Assembly: GCA_910579085.1 (NCBI GenBank)
Contig: CAJTRU010000005.1
Coordinates: forward strand, 1 to 64,000
DNA: 64,000 nt
Origin: an uncultured Lachnospiraceae bacterium
GTDB taxonomy: Bacteria; Bacillota; Clostridia; Lachnospirales; Lachnospiraceae
Reading direction: 5' to 3'
Numbering within the stretch: position 1 is the stretch's first letter; the number at the start of each line of letters is the position of its first letter. Positions 1 through 9,503 of this stretch are shown here, piece by piece. Made by a program: the position numbers and the translations under genes. Under the pieces are notes generated by a model, which had not been told where the DNA came from, did no database searches, and worked only from the letters and a program-made list of their open reading frames with translations.

Positions 1-508
1 AGCCAGTGCTACAATACAATATACTTTTCTGTTTATAATTCCAACATATCCTCATTTCAAGATTAAGAATCACTTTTATTGTCATTGTAGGACAAGTTTT
101 TGCTAATTGCAGATTATAATTTATTCTATTAACAATTTAAGGTCTTGGAACATGGTGGGATTCTGCTGCCATATGTCTTCCTCTTTTTCTTTCTTTTTTC
201 ATTTTCTTTTCTTCTTAAACCCTTGTAAATACTGGGATTAGAGCCATTCTTGACAGTCCTGCTGCCCTTTAAAAACCCAATATCCTCCTCTTCCTTTTTG
301 ATTCTGTTTATGCTTTCTTTTTTCCTTTAAAGTCTTATAGAATGAGTGTTTCCAGCCTTTTTATATGATATCATATATGGCAATGTTTTTCGTATTTATT
401 TCTGTGTATATACAAGAGCAATCCTCCTCTTCTTTTTTATCATTTTTATGTTTCATTTTTTCCTTCAAAGGCTTACAGAATGGAGCTTTTCGGTACTTTT
501 TGAGAATG
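1..508. other. Pyrimidine-rich non-coding DNA with inverted GAAGAGGAGG-type motifs
   Basis: No convincing gene is visible. The stretch is rich in T and C runs on the plus strand. The motif CCTCCTCTTC occurs at about 284-293 and 423-432, and its reverse complement (AAGAGGAGG) at 532-540 just downstream. A CTGCTGCCATATG segment near 165-178 resembles the outer parts of the repeat copies near 52.0 and 54.1 kb. I read it as a diverged copy of that dispersed repeat plus sequence to the left of a deleted transposase gene. Confidence 0.4.
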
Positions 509-865
509 AAAGTGGAGAGAAAAGTGACAGAAAGAGGAGGATATTTCTTTTATTTTGAGATAAAAATAGTGGCAGCAGTTGTGTATGGAGAATATACAAG
601 GTTCGATTTAATTGAGTCAAGATACCAAGGTAAGGATATACAAACTGTGCTGGATATGAAAGAAAGACAGAAAGAGATTATCAACATGGAACAGCAGCAA
701 AGTATACAATCTGAGATAGACCTTGTTTCGCACATACAAGCCATTAAGCATAATGCAGCAACAGAAACAAGCCCTGATGTGAAAAACATGAGGGAAACAA
801 GGGAAGAAGAAAGGAAGAGGAAACATATTAATTATGCAAAGGAGGCAGGATTACATGACAACTGA
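509..865 (+). pseudogene. C-terminal remnant of a TniA/TnsB-type transposase
   Basis: The reading frame ends 11 bases inside the following TniB gene, the usual arrangement of the transposase-ATPase pair in Tn7/Tn5053-type elements. The last 100 residues are charged and helical (RFDLIES, RYQGKDI, then a REEERKRKH tail), as expected for the C-terminus that contacts TniB. The catalytic DDE core is absent, and upstream of about 540 the frame runs into T-rich DNA with no homologous character. I infer a 5' deletion; the assignment depends largely on the neighbouring tniB and tniQ genes. Confidence 0.5.
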
Positions 866-2021
866 TTTTTCAGAAATGTTGCCCAAAATGTTGTTTGGGG
901 AGGAACTTAAAACAGAACTGGAGGCTCTTCCAGAATATGATGAAGCTTTCAGGGAACTGGATGCAGGGGCAAGGCTTTTAAAACTGCCTGATATCTACAG
1001 GATATTCATACCAAATGATATGGCATATGAAATTTACCATAAATTATATTCCATGGTTTCTGTATCAATGCAGAGAAAAGGGACTGCTGAATCAGTAAGG
1101 CTGCTGAATGCTGCAAAAAGAGGCCATGAAGAAACAGGAATCAGTAGTGGTTATGCCATCCATGAATATAAAGGGGTAGCAACAGGCATGACATCAGCAA
1201 CCTGTATAGGTGTATCAGGGATTGGCAAGACAAGCTGTTTACAGGCTGCATCAGGGCTTTGTGGAGGGACCATTGAAACAAAACTGCCTTACCGGAAACT
1301 GGTTCCTGTACTGGAGGTAAGCTGCCCATTTGACTGCAGCTTCAGAAGCCTGTGTTCACAGATACTTGCAAAGCTGGATGAGTGCCTTGGGACAGATTAT
1401 TACCAGAAATCATTAAAAAGGTCCATCAATGCAGAACAGGTAATGCAGATGGTCTGCAACCTGGCTAATATCCATATAGGGGTACTTATTATTGATGAGA
1501 TCCAGATGATAATTGAAAATAAAAGTGGAACCCAGCTGTACAGGATGATACTGCAGTTAATAAATTCATCAAATATCTGTGTCTTAATGTGTTGTACCCC
1601 GGAATGTGTGCCATTTTTTGGACAGAACCCACAGATGGCGAGGAGGATGGCAGGGCTGCAGTATGGCCCGATGATGTATGATGTGCATTTTAAGGAATTC
1701 TGCCAGACAGTGTTTTCATACCAGTACACTAAGAATAAGACAGAACTTACAGATGGGATTCTGGAATGGCTGTACGAACACAGCGGGGCAGTCCCAGCCA
1801 CTGTCACAGCACTTATATACAGTGCACAGGAAATCTCTATCCAGAATGGCAGTGAGAAACTGGATATTGCTGCCCTTAATGCTGCATATGATAAAAGAAT
1901 GAAGATGCTGCCTCCTTATATTTTACCAAATATAAAAATGGATAAAAAGTATGCAGCACAGCCAAAGCAGCCGAACAGAGCAATGGAAAAGACAATTCCA
2001 GCAGATGCAGTGCAGATTTGA
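855..2021 (+). CDS. tniB: TniB/TnsC-type AAA+ transposition ATPase, C-terminus frameshifted
   Basis: In Tn7/Tn5053-like elements this ATPase links target choice by TniQ/TnsD to the TniA/TnsB transposase. The ATG at 855 is chosen over one at 834 because GGAGG at 841-845 lies 9 bases upstream of it. Walker A (GVSGIGKTS) is near residues 119-127 and Walker B (VLIIDEIQM) near 210-218. The frame stops at 2021. In the +1 frame a coding-like tail runs on (FDIESLVV ... HIPVMEVVL) to a TGA at 2113-2115 that would overlap the ATG of tniQ by ATGA. The original gene therefore probably ended at 2115 and has a late frameshift near 2010. The AAA+ core looks intact, but transposase and tniQ are broken, so the unit is unlikely to be active. 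Confidence 0.85.
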   Translation: MTTDFSEMLPKMLFGEELKTELEALPEYDEAFRELDAGARLLKLPDIYRIFIPNDMAYEIYHKLYSMVSVSMQRKGTAESVRLLNAAKRGHEETGISSGYAIHEYKGVATGMTSATCIGVSGIGKTSCLQAASGLCGGTIETKLPYRKLVPVLEVSCPFDCSFRSLCSQILAKLDECLGTDYYQKSLKRSINAEQVMQMVCNLANIHIGVLIIDEIQMIIENKSGTQLYRMILQLINSSNICVLMCCTPECVPFFGQNPQMARRMAGLQYGPMMYDVHFKEFCQTVFSYQYTKNKTELTDGILEWLYEHSGAVPATVTALIYSAQEISIQNGSEKLDIAALNAAYDKRMKMLPPYILPNIKMDKKYAAQPKQPNRAMEKTIPADAVQI

Positions 2022-2111
2022 TATTGAGTCACTGGTTGTATCTGCAAAGAAACAGGGAGAGGATACCGTTGAAATGCTGGGCAGGCATATACCAGTCATG
2101 GAGGTAGTGCT

Positions 2112-3486
2112 ATGACAGGGTTTATGCCAGTTATTTATCCAAATGAACTGGTCTACAGCTGGTTTTGCAGATATTATGTACATTCAGGGTATCCAACTAA
2201 CAGAATGGCCTTAGAAGATATATTGTACAACAGACATAATAATCCAAGCAAAGAATTTATAGGACATCTGAATCTAACAATGGAACAGATAATCAAAAAC
2301 ATGTACCCAATAGATAAACTGGTCCTGGAGCATACTATGTTTTCATAATATGCGAGATTTATTGGATGTCCAAATAAGAAAGATGCACTGTACCGTTTAG
2401 GCAATGATTTTTGCGATGCACACCAGTTGTTTTCCATTTTGCCAAGGAATGAAGCAGATAAATATTTAAAGTATTGCCCATTGTGTGCAGCAGATGACAG
2501 AAAGCAGTATGGTGAAGCATACTGGCACAGGAAGCACCAGATAAGGAATATGAATGTGTGTAACAAACATAAATGCAGGCTTGTAAAATCAACAGTTCCT
2601 GCAAAAAGTGAGCAGTCATTTACACTTAATCCTGCTGAAATTTTTGTGCATGATGCTATGGTTAAGCTTGATGTAAATTCATTGGAAATGGAATTTGCAT
2701 CCTATATGGAACAAATTTTTGAAGCCCCTATGGATTTTGGGAATGATATAGCAATTGACATTATACTTTACTATGGACTTGAAGGAAAAAATATATGTCT
2801 TTAACAGGAAAGACAAGAAATACCAAGATGCTTGCAGAAGACATACAAAAATATTACAAGAAGATTGGCTTGAATGATGTTGCCAGTATGTACCAGATCC
2901 AAAGGACATTATTAGGAAACAGGTGTGATTTCTCAATAGTATGCCAGATAGCATTTTATTTAGGCATTTCTATTGACAGCCTGCTTCATCCTTCACTTTC
3001 AGAAAAACAGATTCTGAATGTACAGGAAACCAGATGTTCCAAGGAAGAAAGACCAGAGGACTGGAATCAGTATGATGAAGATATGGTGCCAGTACTAGAG
3101 AAGCTGCCAGTGATATTTACCATGGCAATATTAACGATACAGGCAGACCAGAGAGGGTTTCTGAAAGACTGGTATATAGGCTGGCAGGAATACCAAGCCA
3201 TAGGCTGGAAAATATACCCAAGTGTCGTGAAGTATTGGGCAGGTATAAAGAGTCTTATGCTCAAAACTGGGCAAGGAGGCTTGTATGAGCATATCAGAAA
3301 CTTAAGAATGAGAATGGAGGCAGGCCTGTTTTCTGGTGTGACATACGAGAAATTTCAGGTGTTAAGAAGAAGAATGCTGATGTGATTATACCATTGTTAG
3401 GACAGTATGCAGACAAAACTGATGCAGATGCAATCAAGTCGTTAATTGAACCAGAAAATGATATAAATATGGAAGATGATAACTGA
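2112..3486 (+). pseudogene. tniQ: TniQ/TnsD-family target-selection protein, broken by four lesions
   Basis: TniQ proteins choose the insertion site of TniABQ transposons. The N-terminus carries the family opening (YPNELVYSWFCRY). A zinc-binding part follows (YCPLC, then YWHRKHQ and CNKHKCRL), and later a DNA-binding half (RNTKMLAEDIQKYY). Four lesions separate the parts: an in-frame TAA at 2346-2348 where the family has an aromatic residue; a one-base loss in the A tract at about 2785-2791; a frameshift near 3100-3106; and a TGA at 3286-3288 replacing a probable Trp. After correction the protein reads through to the TGA at 3484-3486. The gene is a clear pseudogene. Confidence 0.88.
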
Positions 3487-4152
3487 ATTGCATGTATGGG
3501 TATTTTGGCTGGTTGAAGACAGTAACTTCAAATAACAGAACAGATTAATGGTATGCTATTTGAAGGAGGACGATATAGACTATTCTATTTTTGTAAAAAT
3601 TAACTTGCATTTTTATTTGATAAAACATAATTAAGAGCATGCAGTGGCAATTGTTCTTTACAGAAATATTTACAAATGTAGTGATATAGGGAGTCCTATA
3701 TCTTTTGGATTATGTAATGATTTTGTGGTATATTGTAAGTATCAATTGGATAAATTGTTGTTTTCTGTAGTATAGAGTTTGATTTTATGGTAAGATGCAA
3801 GTATCAGTGTTATAATATAACTAATAAAATTAAGCAATAGACAGGAGTATAGTTATACTGGCATAGTATAAAGAGTATTATGATGGGATTCAGATAGCAA
3901 TGGATAAAAATGTTAATTTGAAAGTTGGGCAGGAAATCATTTTGTTATTCTTGATATACAAAAAAGTAAAAGAGGTAAATTGATTTAAGGCAGTATGTGG
4001 GAAGATGTGAAAAATATTCTACACAGATGCACAGGAATATATAAGGGAGTCAAGAACAGATAACAAAATATAATAATTACTCTTTATTATAAGCTTTGGC
4101 TGATGTTAAGGAAAAAACTAATATTTTTAATAAGTGATATTTATAGGGAGGA
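3487..4152. other. AT-rich intergenic stretch, no gene seen
   Basis: All frames are closed by frequent stops and I see no RNA-like fold or strong repeat. It may be the decayed right end of the TniABQ transposon, but no terminal inverted repeat could be identified. Confidence 0.4.
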
Positions 4153-4258
4153 ATGAAAAATTTTTATTTATAATATTATAAATGCTACTAAAGCTGAGGA
4201 AAAAATTATTGAAAATATAATTAATTATATTCAGGTAAAGTATTCAGATAAACTTATA

Positions 4259-4870
4259 GTGGAAAAGTTAAAAGAAATAGAAATTGTAGATAAGTTGTCT
4301 GGAGATGCTAGTGGCAGAACTGTCCGAGAAAAAATTTTTTTATCTCGTCAAAATGGACTTGATGTATTAGAAAATAAATCATATCAAAAATCAAATATGT
4401 TTTCCAATATTGATGTGAAAAAATTGATTAGTATAATTTATCATGAATTGTGGCATGTTAATACATGGGATAAATATGAGGATATGTATGAATATGTTTT
4501 AGATGAGAATAATGATATTTGCACTATTTATGCATTTGTATATTGGATTGAATATATTTCACATATAGAAACAGTTCATATGGAAGTGCCAGAAATAATG
4601 TTAGAATTTTGTAATAAATTTTCTCATGAAAAATGGTATGAAATTGAATATGCATATTCGTATTTTATTAAAAAATTACCTTATTTTTTAGCTCGTGCGA
4701 AATATTTAGATAAATTAGATGATTTTATAGAACAAATTAGATACAATGAACTTAAAGAAGCAGTTATAAAATTTAATGTTGTGTCGGATGAACTTTATAA
4801 AAATAAAGATTCAAAAGAAATAGAAAAAGCGATGACTATAAGAAAAATGATAGATGAGTTGTTTAGCTAA
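4259..4870 (+). CDS. HExxH putative zinc metallopeptidase-like protein, damaged 5' end
   Basis: The ORF opens at a GTG at 4259 without a ribosome site, but coding-like sequence in the same frame extends upstream to about 4157. A perfect GGGAGG followed by ATG (4153-4155) lies just ahead, out of frame by one base in an A5 tract; removing one A would give a start MKIFIYNIINATK that flows into the ORF. I infer a recent one-base insertion or a sequencing error. The protein contains HELWH (an HExxH zinc-binding and catalytic signature) about 60 residues into the open frame, then an acidic, aromatic helical segment. No membrane segment is obvious. Its very high AT content suggests separate acquisition. 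HExxH alone does not prove peptidase activity and no family was recognised. Confidence 0.55.
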   Translation: MEKLKEIEIVDKLSGDASGRTVREKIFLSRQNGLDVLENKSYQKSNMFSNIDVKKLISIIYHELWHVNTWDKYEDMYEYVLDENNDICTIYAFVYWIEYISHIETVHMEVPEIMLEFCNKFSHEKWYEIEYAYSYFIKKLPYFLARAKYLDKLDDFIEQIRYNELKEAVIKFNVVSDELYKNKDSKEIEKAMTIRKMIDELFS

Positions 4871-5344
4871 AATGATTGTTATAATATTGAATATCTTTTA
4901 GTCAATTAATTAACTCGTTGTGCTAGTTGATTAATTACTTATAATCAACATATTGTGTTACTTATATATTGATTGTACATAATGATAATATTTCCAGTCG
5001 CTTGGTCAGGCTTTTAATGTAGCAAAAGCTTTTTTCTAAACTATAACATATCTTGGTTAAATATTAGCTTACAAATCAATATTTAGTATTTTTAAAGTAT
5101 ACAAGCACAAAATATAGAAATTATTATTGAGATTTAACTAGCACAACAGGTTAATTAAGTTTTCATGTAATGATAGATACTAAGATCAATATTCATCAGT
5201 TTTTATTTAGCATATATTTAGGTACATATAGAAAAATAATATATTAAAATTGATATTAGTAATATCGAAATATATGAATGTTTTTGATGGAGCAGTTGAT
5301 TTTCTAAATGATATGCAGGACTGCATAGATGCCTAATTAGTTGT
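4871..5344. other. AT-rich intergenic stretch, no gene seen
   Basis: TTAATTAACTCG and TTGATTAATTAC motifs near 4905-4940 form a weak inverted repeat after the HExxH gene. No ORF or RNA-like structure is supported in the rest. Confidence 0.35.
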
Positions 5345-5539
5345 ATGAATGTTAGTTGCTATATTGTCTATAAAAAGAAGGAGGCATGGCTTGAGGATGC
5401 AGGCTGTAATTATGGTTATGACATGTACATGTCCCTTATTACAAAAAGAGTTCTCCACTTTGCAAAGTTCTACCAGATGAAGTTCTGTATCTCCGATTTA
5501 GGAAAAGAAGATTTCTTTAAGGCTACAATGCAGTTGTAG
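5345..5539 (+). CDS. Small hypothetical ORF or gene remnant (64 aa)
   Basis: This short frame ends 32 bases before a strong terminator and has plausible internal composition (AWLEDAGCNYGYDMYMS), so it may be the 3' end of a once longer gene. No ribosome site precedes the ATG and no family was recognised. Confidence 0.3.
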   Translation: MNVSCYIVYKKKEAWLEDAGCNYGYDMYMSLITKRVLHFAKFYQMKFCISDLGKEDFFKATMQL

Positions 5540-5571
5540 TGTATTGGTATAATAATGTATACAGAGGTTTG

Positions 5572-5625
5572 CCCTGGTACAAACAGGAAGATTAAATGTT
5601 TCTGTTTGTACCAGGGTTTTCTTGT
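5572..5625 (+). terminator. Strong rho-independent terminator
   Basis: A perfect 15-bp stem has left arm CCCTGGTACAAACAG at 5572-5586 and its exact complement at 5602-5616. The loop is 15 bases and TTTTCTT follows on the plus strand. Confidence 0.85.
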
Positions 5626-5822
5626 ATTATGTCCAAAAACAAAGCAGTTTCTTTTCTAGCTGTAGTATTATATATGGATAATGAAGCTACTACAAACTAT
5701 TCCTGTTCTTCATTGTCTACAGTCTGCAGGTCTAAATGTAATGAATTTAATCATGTGGCATACAGTGTTCTTTAACAATGGAAATATATTTTATTAGAGA
5801 AGTCTGTTTTTGGTAATAAGAA

Positions 5823-5850
5823 AAGCCTTGTTTTTTAAAAACAAGGCTTG
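5823..5850 (-). terminator. Terminator of the primase gene
   Basis: The stem AAGCCTTG / CAAGGCTT (5823-5830 and 5842-5849) has A/T-rich inner extensions and is followed on the minus strand by TTTTCTTATT. It lies about 95 bases beyond the primase stop codon. Confidence 0.75.
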
Positions 5851-5942
5851 GAAATCACTGATAATACATTGCCTGTCCATAGTACAAGTAAATTACTAAG
5901 ATGAAGAAAAAAATAGGATTCATCTGGACAGAGGAAAATAAA

Positions 5943-6815
5943 TTATACAGCAGCCTGTTTCTTGCTTAAAGCCTGCAAGTCTTCATTCCAGTCTTTGTTT
6001 ACAGGAAGAATATACTCCAGTTCAAAATTTCTGTTACGACACTGTTGTCCAGCATCATCATTATCTACTGCAAGTACCAGTTTATATTTATAGCTTTTTA
6101 ACCTGTCAATGGCAGGCTGCTTAGCAACACCAGCAATACTAATGTAATAGGCATCTTCATGATTCCCTTGTATTTTATGCAGTTCATAAAGGCTTATAGC
6201 ATCAATTGCGGCCTCACAGATATAGCATTTAGATGCATGTTTTGAGGTTCTGCACCACCAGAATCCATCATGTCTGCTGTTAGGTACTATCCCATGGAAG
6301 GCTTTTCCAAAGGTATATGTACCACGAATCTCTCCGAAATTTCTTTCAGCATTAATAAATACAATATTGTTCCTGTTTTTTTCCTGGTACATGATTTTCT
6401 GGTTGACCAGCATCTGAATGGTTTCAGCAGATATGCTCCTGTTTAATAGGTAAGCGAAAAGATTCTTGTACATCCCATTTACAGGAGATGGAAATATCAG
6501 AGGGACATTCCTTATTCCATCCTGTTGTATATGTATAGGATTGACTGCTACAGGTTCACCAGACAATGTACTTACTGCATCAAGAAATGTATACCCCATG
6601 TATTTGGTTATATAATCTATGGAGTTTCCAGTTTCATCATTAGAAAAATCCTTATATCCATTGTAACCTTTTTTGATGGAAATACTATGGTTGTTCTTCG
6701 GTCTGAGGCTGTCGCCCTCATGTTTAAAATCAGAATCATGGTATTTTACAAGAAAAGCATACAAGTCAGCATGTCTTGCTGCTTTAACCTGTTCTTTCAA
6801 ATTATTGTCAGACAT
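5943..6815 (-). CDS. DUF3991/Toprim-type DNA primase-like protein of a mobile element
   Basis: The protein has a CHC2-like N-terminal domain without zinc cysteines (residues about 1-85, HSISIKKG and GNSIDYITKYMG) and a C-terminal Toprim domain. Toprim signatures are YICEAAIDA with Glu near residue 201 and VDNDDAG with Asp near 251 and 253, the metal-binding residues used in primer synthesis. Proteins of this design are typical of plasmids and conjugative elements of Firmicutes and probably prime replication or transferred-strand synthesis. The start has GGAGG about 8 bases upstream, and a CCATATTAAT box shared with RepL lies just ahead. The gene is monocistronic and ends before its own terminator. 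Confidence 0.85.
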   Translation of the reverse strand: MSDNNLKEQVKAARHADLYAFLVKYHDSDFKHEGDSLRPKNNHSISIKKGYNGYKDFSNDETGNSIDYITKYMGYTFLDAVSTLSGEPVAVNPIHIQQDGIRNVPLIFPSPVNGMYKNLFAYLLNRSISAETIQMLVNQKIMYQEKNRNNIVFINAERNFGEIRGTYTFGKAFHGIVPNSRHDGFWWCRTSKHASKCYICEAAIDAISLYELHKIQGNHEDAYYISIAGVAKQPAIDRLKSYKYKLVLAVDNDDAGQQCRNRNFELEYILPVNKDWNEDLQALSKKQAAV

Positions 6816-6833
6816 ATTCTAACACCTCCTTAA

Positions 6834-6850
6834 TATTAATATGGTAGAAA
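6834..6850 (-). promoter_or_regulatory. CCATATTAAT box ahead of the primase gene
   Basis: On the minus strand the sequence reads TTTCTACCATATTAAT and directly precedes the ribosome site. The same box occurs on the plus strand before RepL (7969), a Cys-rich gene (12397) and a second Cys-rich gene (13248). TATTAAT may serve as a -10 region and TCTWCCA may be an activator or repressor contact. Confidence 0.5.
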
Positions 6851-7173
6851 CTGCACCGGATGCATATAATTCTGTATAAAAATTTGTAATTATATCAATA
6901 TTGTCAAATTATAGCTTTAGAATGCCACTGTTTTTGAAATTTTCAACATATGAAGCAAACTGGTTTTTGTAATTCCAGACAATATTGGACTCTGTTGGCA
7001 GATGATGCAGCATTAACATCCGGGTTAGTATCCCTTGCTGCTGGATAATTATCTGTTCTGCCGTATTGAAGATACCCAGAATAATTTAATTTTTTTTCCA
7101 TCACCGTGGTTTTTATAAACTGGAGTGGCAGCAAAACAAGCTGTCCTCTTCTGCATGGAAGTGGCAAGAAGCT

Positions 7174-7278
7174 GAGTACTTATGGTAACACTGTAATTAG
7201 GTAGGGAATGTTCTGTAACCCAAGGTTTTAATGCCTGCCGAAGGAGGTATAATGGATTTGAATCTATGGTCGGTAGGG
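7174..7278 (+). repeat. Structured direct repeat, copy 1, with leader peptide MDLNLWSVGGH
   Basis: This roughly 100-base unit is repeated at 7450-7548. It contains stem arms CCTGCCGA (7234-7241) and TCGGTAGG (7270-7277). Between them GGAGG precedes ATG at 7252 of an 11-codon ORF (to 7287). The A-T pair at the inner end of this stem is G-C in copy 2, a compensating change that supports a real structure. Confidence 0.6.
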
Positions 7279-7300
7279 GGGCATTAAAGTGTAACAGTTT

Positions 7301-7465
7301 ATGTTACTAGCTGTAAAGTGTCCAGTCTATGAGGATGTACCTGAAGCGGAGATTCTGCTGAATACTCTAAAGTCTCCTGACAGGATAGTTACTTATCTTG
7401 GTAATCTGGAGCGGAGCGACCTCCTCCTCTTTAAACATTGTATTCCGAATGGGTACTTGTGGTAA
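7301..7465 (+). CDS. Possible 54-aa protein between the two structured repeats
   Basis: The frame begins MLLAVKCPVYEDVPEAEILL and ends NGYLW, with ordinary codon use and composition. It lies exactly between the two structured repeat copies. No clear ribosome site precedes the ATG, so it could be part of an older ORF. No family was recognised. Confidence 0.3.
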   Translation: MLLAVKCPVYEDVPEAEILLNTLKSPDRIVTYLGNLERSDLLLFKHCIPNGYLW

Positions 7466-7548
7466 TGTAAGTGAAGAATATTCTGTACCCGGAGGTTTTA
7501 ATGCCTGCCGGAGGAGGTATAATGGATTTGAGTCTGTGGCCGGCAGGA
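7450..7548 (+). repeat. Structured direct repeat, copy 2, with leader peptide MDLSLWPAGFLQN
   Basis: The arms CCTGCCGG (7504-7511) and CCGGCAGG (7540-7547) form a perfect 8-bp stem around GGAGGAGG and an ATG at 7522 (13 codons, stop at 7561-7563). Both copies encode MDL(N/S)LW at the same place, which points to a regulatory leader or attenuator rather than chance. Confidence 0.6.
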
Positions 7549-7563
7549 TTCCTGCAGAATTAA

Positions 7564-8131
7564 AGTTTTTGCTGTTAATAGAAAGGTATTAATAAAAGTG
7601 TCAGATATTAAAAAAGTGCCAAATTAAAAAAATATTTTTATGTTTGGCATAATGAATAATAAAGAGGCGAATTTGGGGCTGGATGTCAAAAAAGTGCCAG
7701 TTTTCAAGGGTTTCCAGACTTTTTTACTTCGTTTCAAAGTTGCATGAACTATGCAACTACATAGTTTCAATAGAATGAAACAAAGCCTCTGACAGACTAT
7801 AAAAACCATTAGTAACATCTGCAGCCCAAAATAGAAAATGGCATTTTTACTTAATTATAACTATAGGCTTCCATATATCTTTCCGATGTATCTAAAATTT
7901 CTTTTGTTTTTATAAAATTGGCAAAATTTTTCTAAAAAACAAAAAATTTTATGCCATCCAGTAAAAAACTTCCATATTAATTGTGAGCAAAAGAATTTCA
8001 AAAATCAGCTTTTGCAGTATCATTAGATGAAACATCCTTGTCCCATTAAGTATTAGGTTTTTGCTAATGCAGGCAATATAGAAGGGACAGGATGTGCATG
8101 GGACAGATAAAAGTCCAAGAGAGGAGACTGT
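7564..8131. other. Non-coding region upstream of RepL with short palindromes
   Basis: AAAAAAGTGCCA occurs twice, near 7610 and 7688. Two adjacent palindromes follow: GTTGCAT-N5-ATGCAAC at 7739-7757 and GTTTCA-N6-TGAAAC at 7764-7781. A CCATATTAAT box lies at 7969-7980. This looks like a replication-control or operator region; no gene is supported. Confidence 0.45.
7961..7986 (+). promoter_or_regulatory. CCATATTAAT box ahead of RepL
   Basis: ACTTCCATATTAATTGTGA matches the box at 13248 over about 17 bases. It lies about 145 bases ahead of the RepL start. Confidence 0.5.
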
Positions 8132-8953
8132 ATGAAAAAAGAAACAGAATTACAAATATTACAGCAGATTAATGCTGCCTCAGAGAATACGAATCAAAAG
8201 TCAGTGGTAACAAAAGAAGAACAGCAGTTTAAGGACGGGTTTGAAGAGAATAACAAGAAAGAAAAAAGAATGGAGAAGGAAAAAGAATTACAGGATATTG
8301 CAAACTGCAAAGAAGTGATGGATGCATTATTCGGTGCAAGGGAAGCAGCAGAAACAGCAGTATGCCATATGAATGAAGTACCTGCTGATGGGGAAGATAT
8401 CGAAGACCTGCTGTTAAAACAGACCAAAGTTAAATCAGCCCAGGATTTTTTATACTATATGAGTCTGGTTGGAATGAAAGAAGCAAAAAAGAAGAAGAAG
8501 AAGGAAGCACACAAGAGTCCATATAATGATTTTATCCAATTAAATAATAAGACAGTTGGCAGCCTGATAGACCTTGTGGATAAGAATCCGCAGGCTATGA
8601 AAGTACTCTTGTTTATTATGCAGAATATGGACGGGTACAATGCCCTTGTATGTTCTTATGCTGTACTTCAGGAAAGATTCGGGATTTCACATGCAACTGT
8701 TTGGAGACATATCAAATATTTAAAGGAACATGGGTACATATATGCACAAAAAACAGGGTCATCCAATGTTTATATTCTTTCACCAGAACTAGCATGGAAG
8801 TCATGGGGAGCAAATCTTAAATATTGTAAATTTCCGGCAAATGTTATTCTTTCTTATAATGAACAAAAAGAACAGGATAGTAAAAGGAATATAAAGAAGA
8901 AGACAGGAAGGCTGGAATTAAAAGAGCCTGTAGATAAATTTGAGCTTGAGTAA
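8132..8953 (+). CDS. RepL-like plasmid replication initiator (winged helix)
   Basis: The N-terminal 120 residues are a charged, lysine-rich extension. The C-terminal half matches the RepL style of Firmicutes plasmids: a FIQLNNKTVGSLIDLV opening, then a winged helix (LQERFGISHATVWRHIKYLK, residues about 180-205) and the ending NVYILSPELAWKSWG with a beta wing. RepL proteins recognise the origin and start replication. The gene begins 7 bases after AGAGGAGA and ends before a terminator at 8975. An array of interrupted palindromes that could be iterons follows within 600 bases. The assignment rests on recognised motifs, not on a search. Confidence 0.75.
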   Translation: MKKETELQILQQINAASENTNQKSVVTKEEQQFKDGFEENNKKEKRMEKEKELQDIANCKEVMDALFGAREAAETAVCHMNEVPADGEDIEDLLLKQTKVKSAQDFLYYMSLVGMKEAKKKKKKEAHKSPYNDFIQLNNKTVGSLIDLVDKNPQAMKVLLFIMQNMDGYNALVCSYAVLQERFGISHATVWRHIKYLKEHGYIYAQKTGSSNVYILSPELAWKSWGANLKYCKFPANVILSYNEQKEQDSKRNIKKKTGRLELKEPVDKFELE

Positions 8954-8973
8954 TAAATAAGTTTTTCGGTAAA

Positions 8974-9033
8974 AGGAAATGGGGAATTTGTATTCACGAA
9001 TATATAAAAGTCTGCTTTTCTTCCCCATTTCTT
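8974..9033 (+). terminator. Terminator of the RepL gene
   Basis: GGAAATGGGGAA (about 8975-8986) pairs with TTCCCCATTTC (about 9021-9031), followed by TTTTTATTTTC. Confidence 0.7.
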
Positions 9034-9503
9034 TTTATTTTCTTCCAACAGAATGAGAATATATAAAAATGTGTAATAAGTTCTACACAATTTGATCAGC
9101 CACAAATATAATAGAGTTGGGTTTACATCAATCTGGATATTGGTATTACATTTTGTGCTTAGATTTACTATAAAAATTTAGAAGATTTTGTATATTCGTT
9201 CCCCTATATTTTTGCTGTTTGTGCATAGGACAACATTTTTATCAACTGTTATGTTTATTTTTTGCTATTAAAATAAGGAGAAATTAGATATATGATAGTG
9301 CTAGTACTTAAAATTATGGGAAAACAAAGAAAAATGCAAGATAAATGAAGGAATGGGAGGAGGATTTTTGGAGAGTTAGTGAGAAATTGTAATGAAAATA
9401 TCTCTAAAAAGCTGTGTTAAAAAAAGCTTTTGAAAAGGAAATTGCATCATGAAAGTTGCATATGCACCAGATGCCTGTCTGGCATTTAAAAAAATTGATT
9501 TTT
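9034..9503. other. Non-coding stretch between the RepL gene and the iteron-like array
   Basis: Only short ORFs are present. GGGAGGAGGATTTTT near 9355-9370 resembles the purine-rich repeat motif seen elsewhere. A small palindrome ATGCC-N5-GGCAT lies near 9470-9485, next to the array. Confidence 0.35.

Noticed and set aside
1..364. Start of the transposase gene
   Set aside because: The 166-aa frame from 365 enters T-rich DNA with no protein-like pattern before about 540; treated as a truncated remnant.
6943..7167. 74-aa minus-strand ORF upstream of the primase
   Set aside because: No ribosome site, odd composition, and overlap with the structured repeat region.
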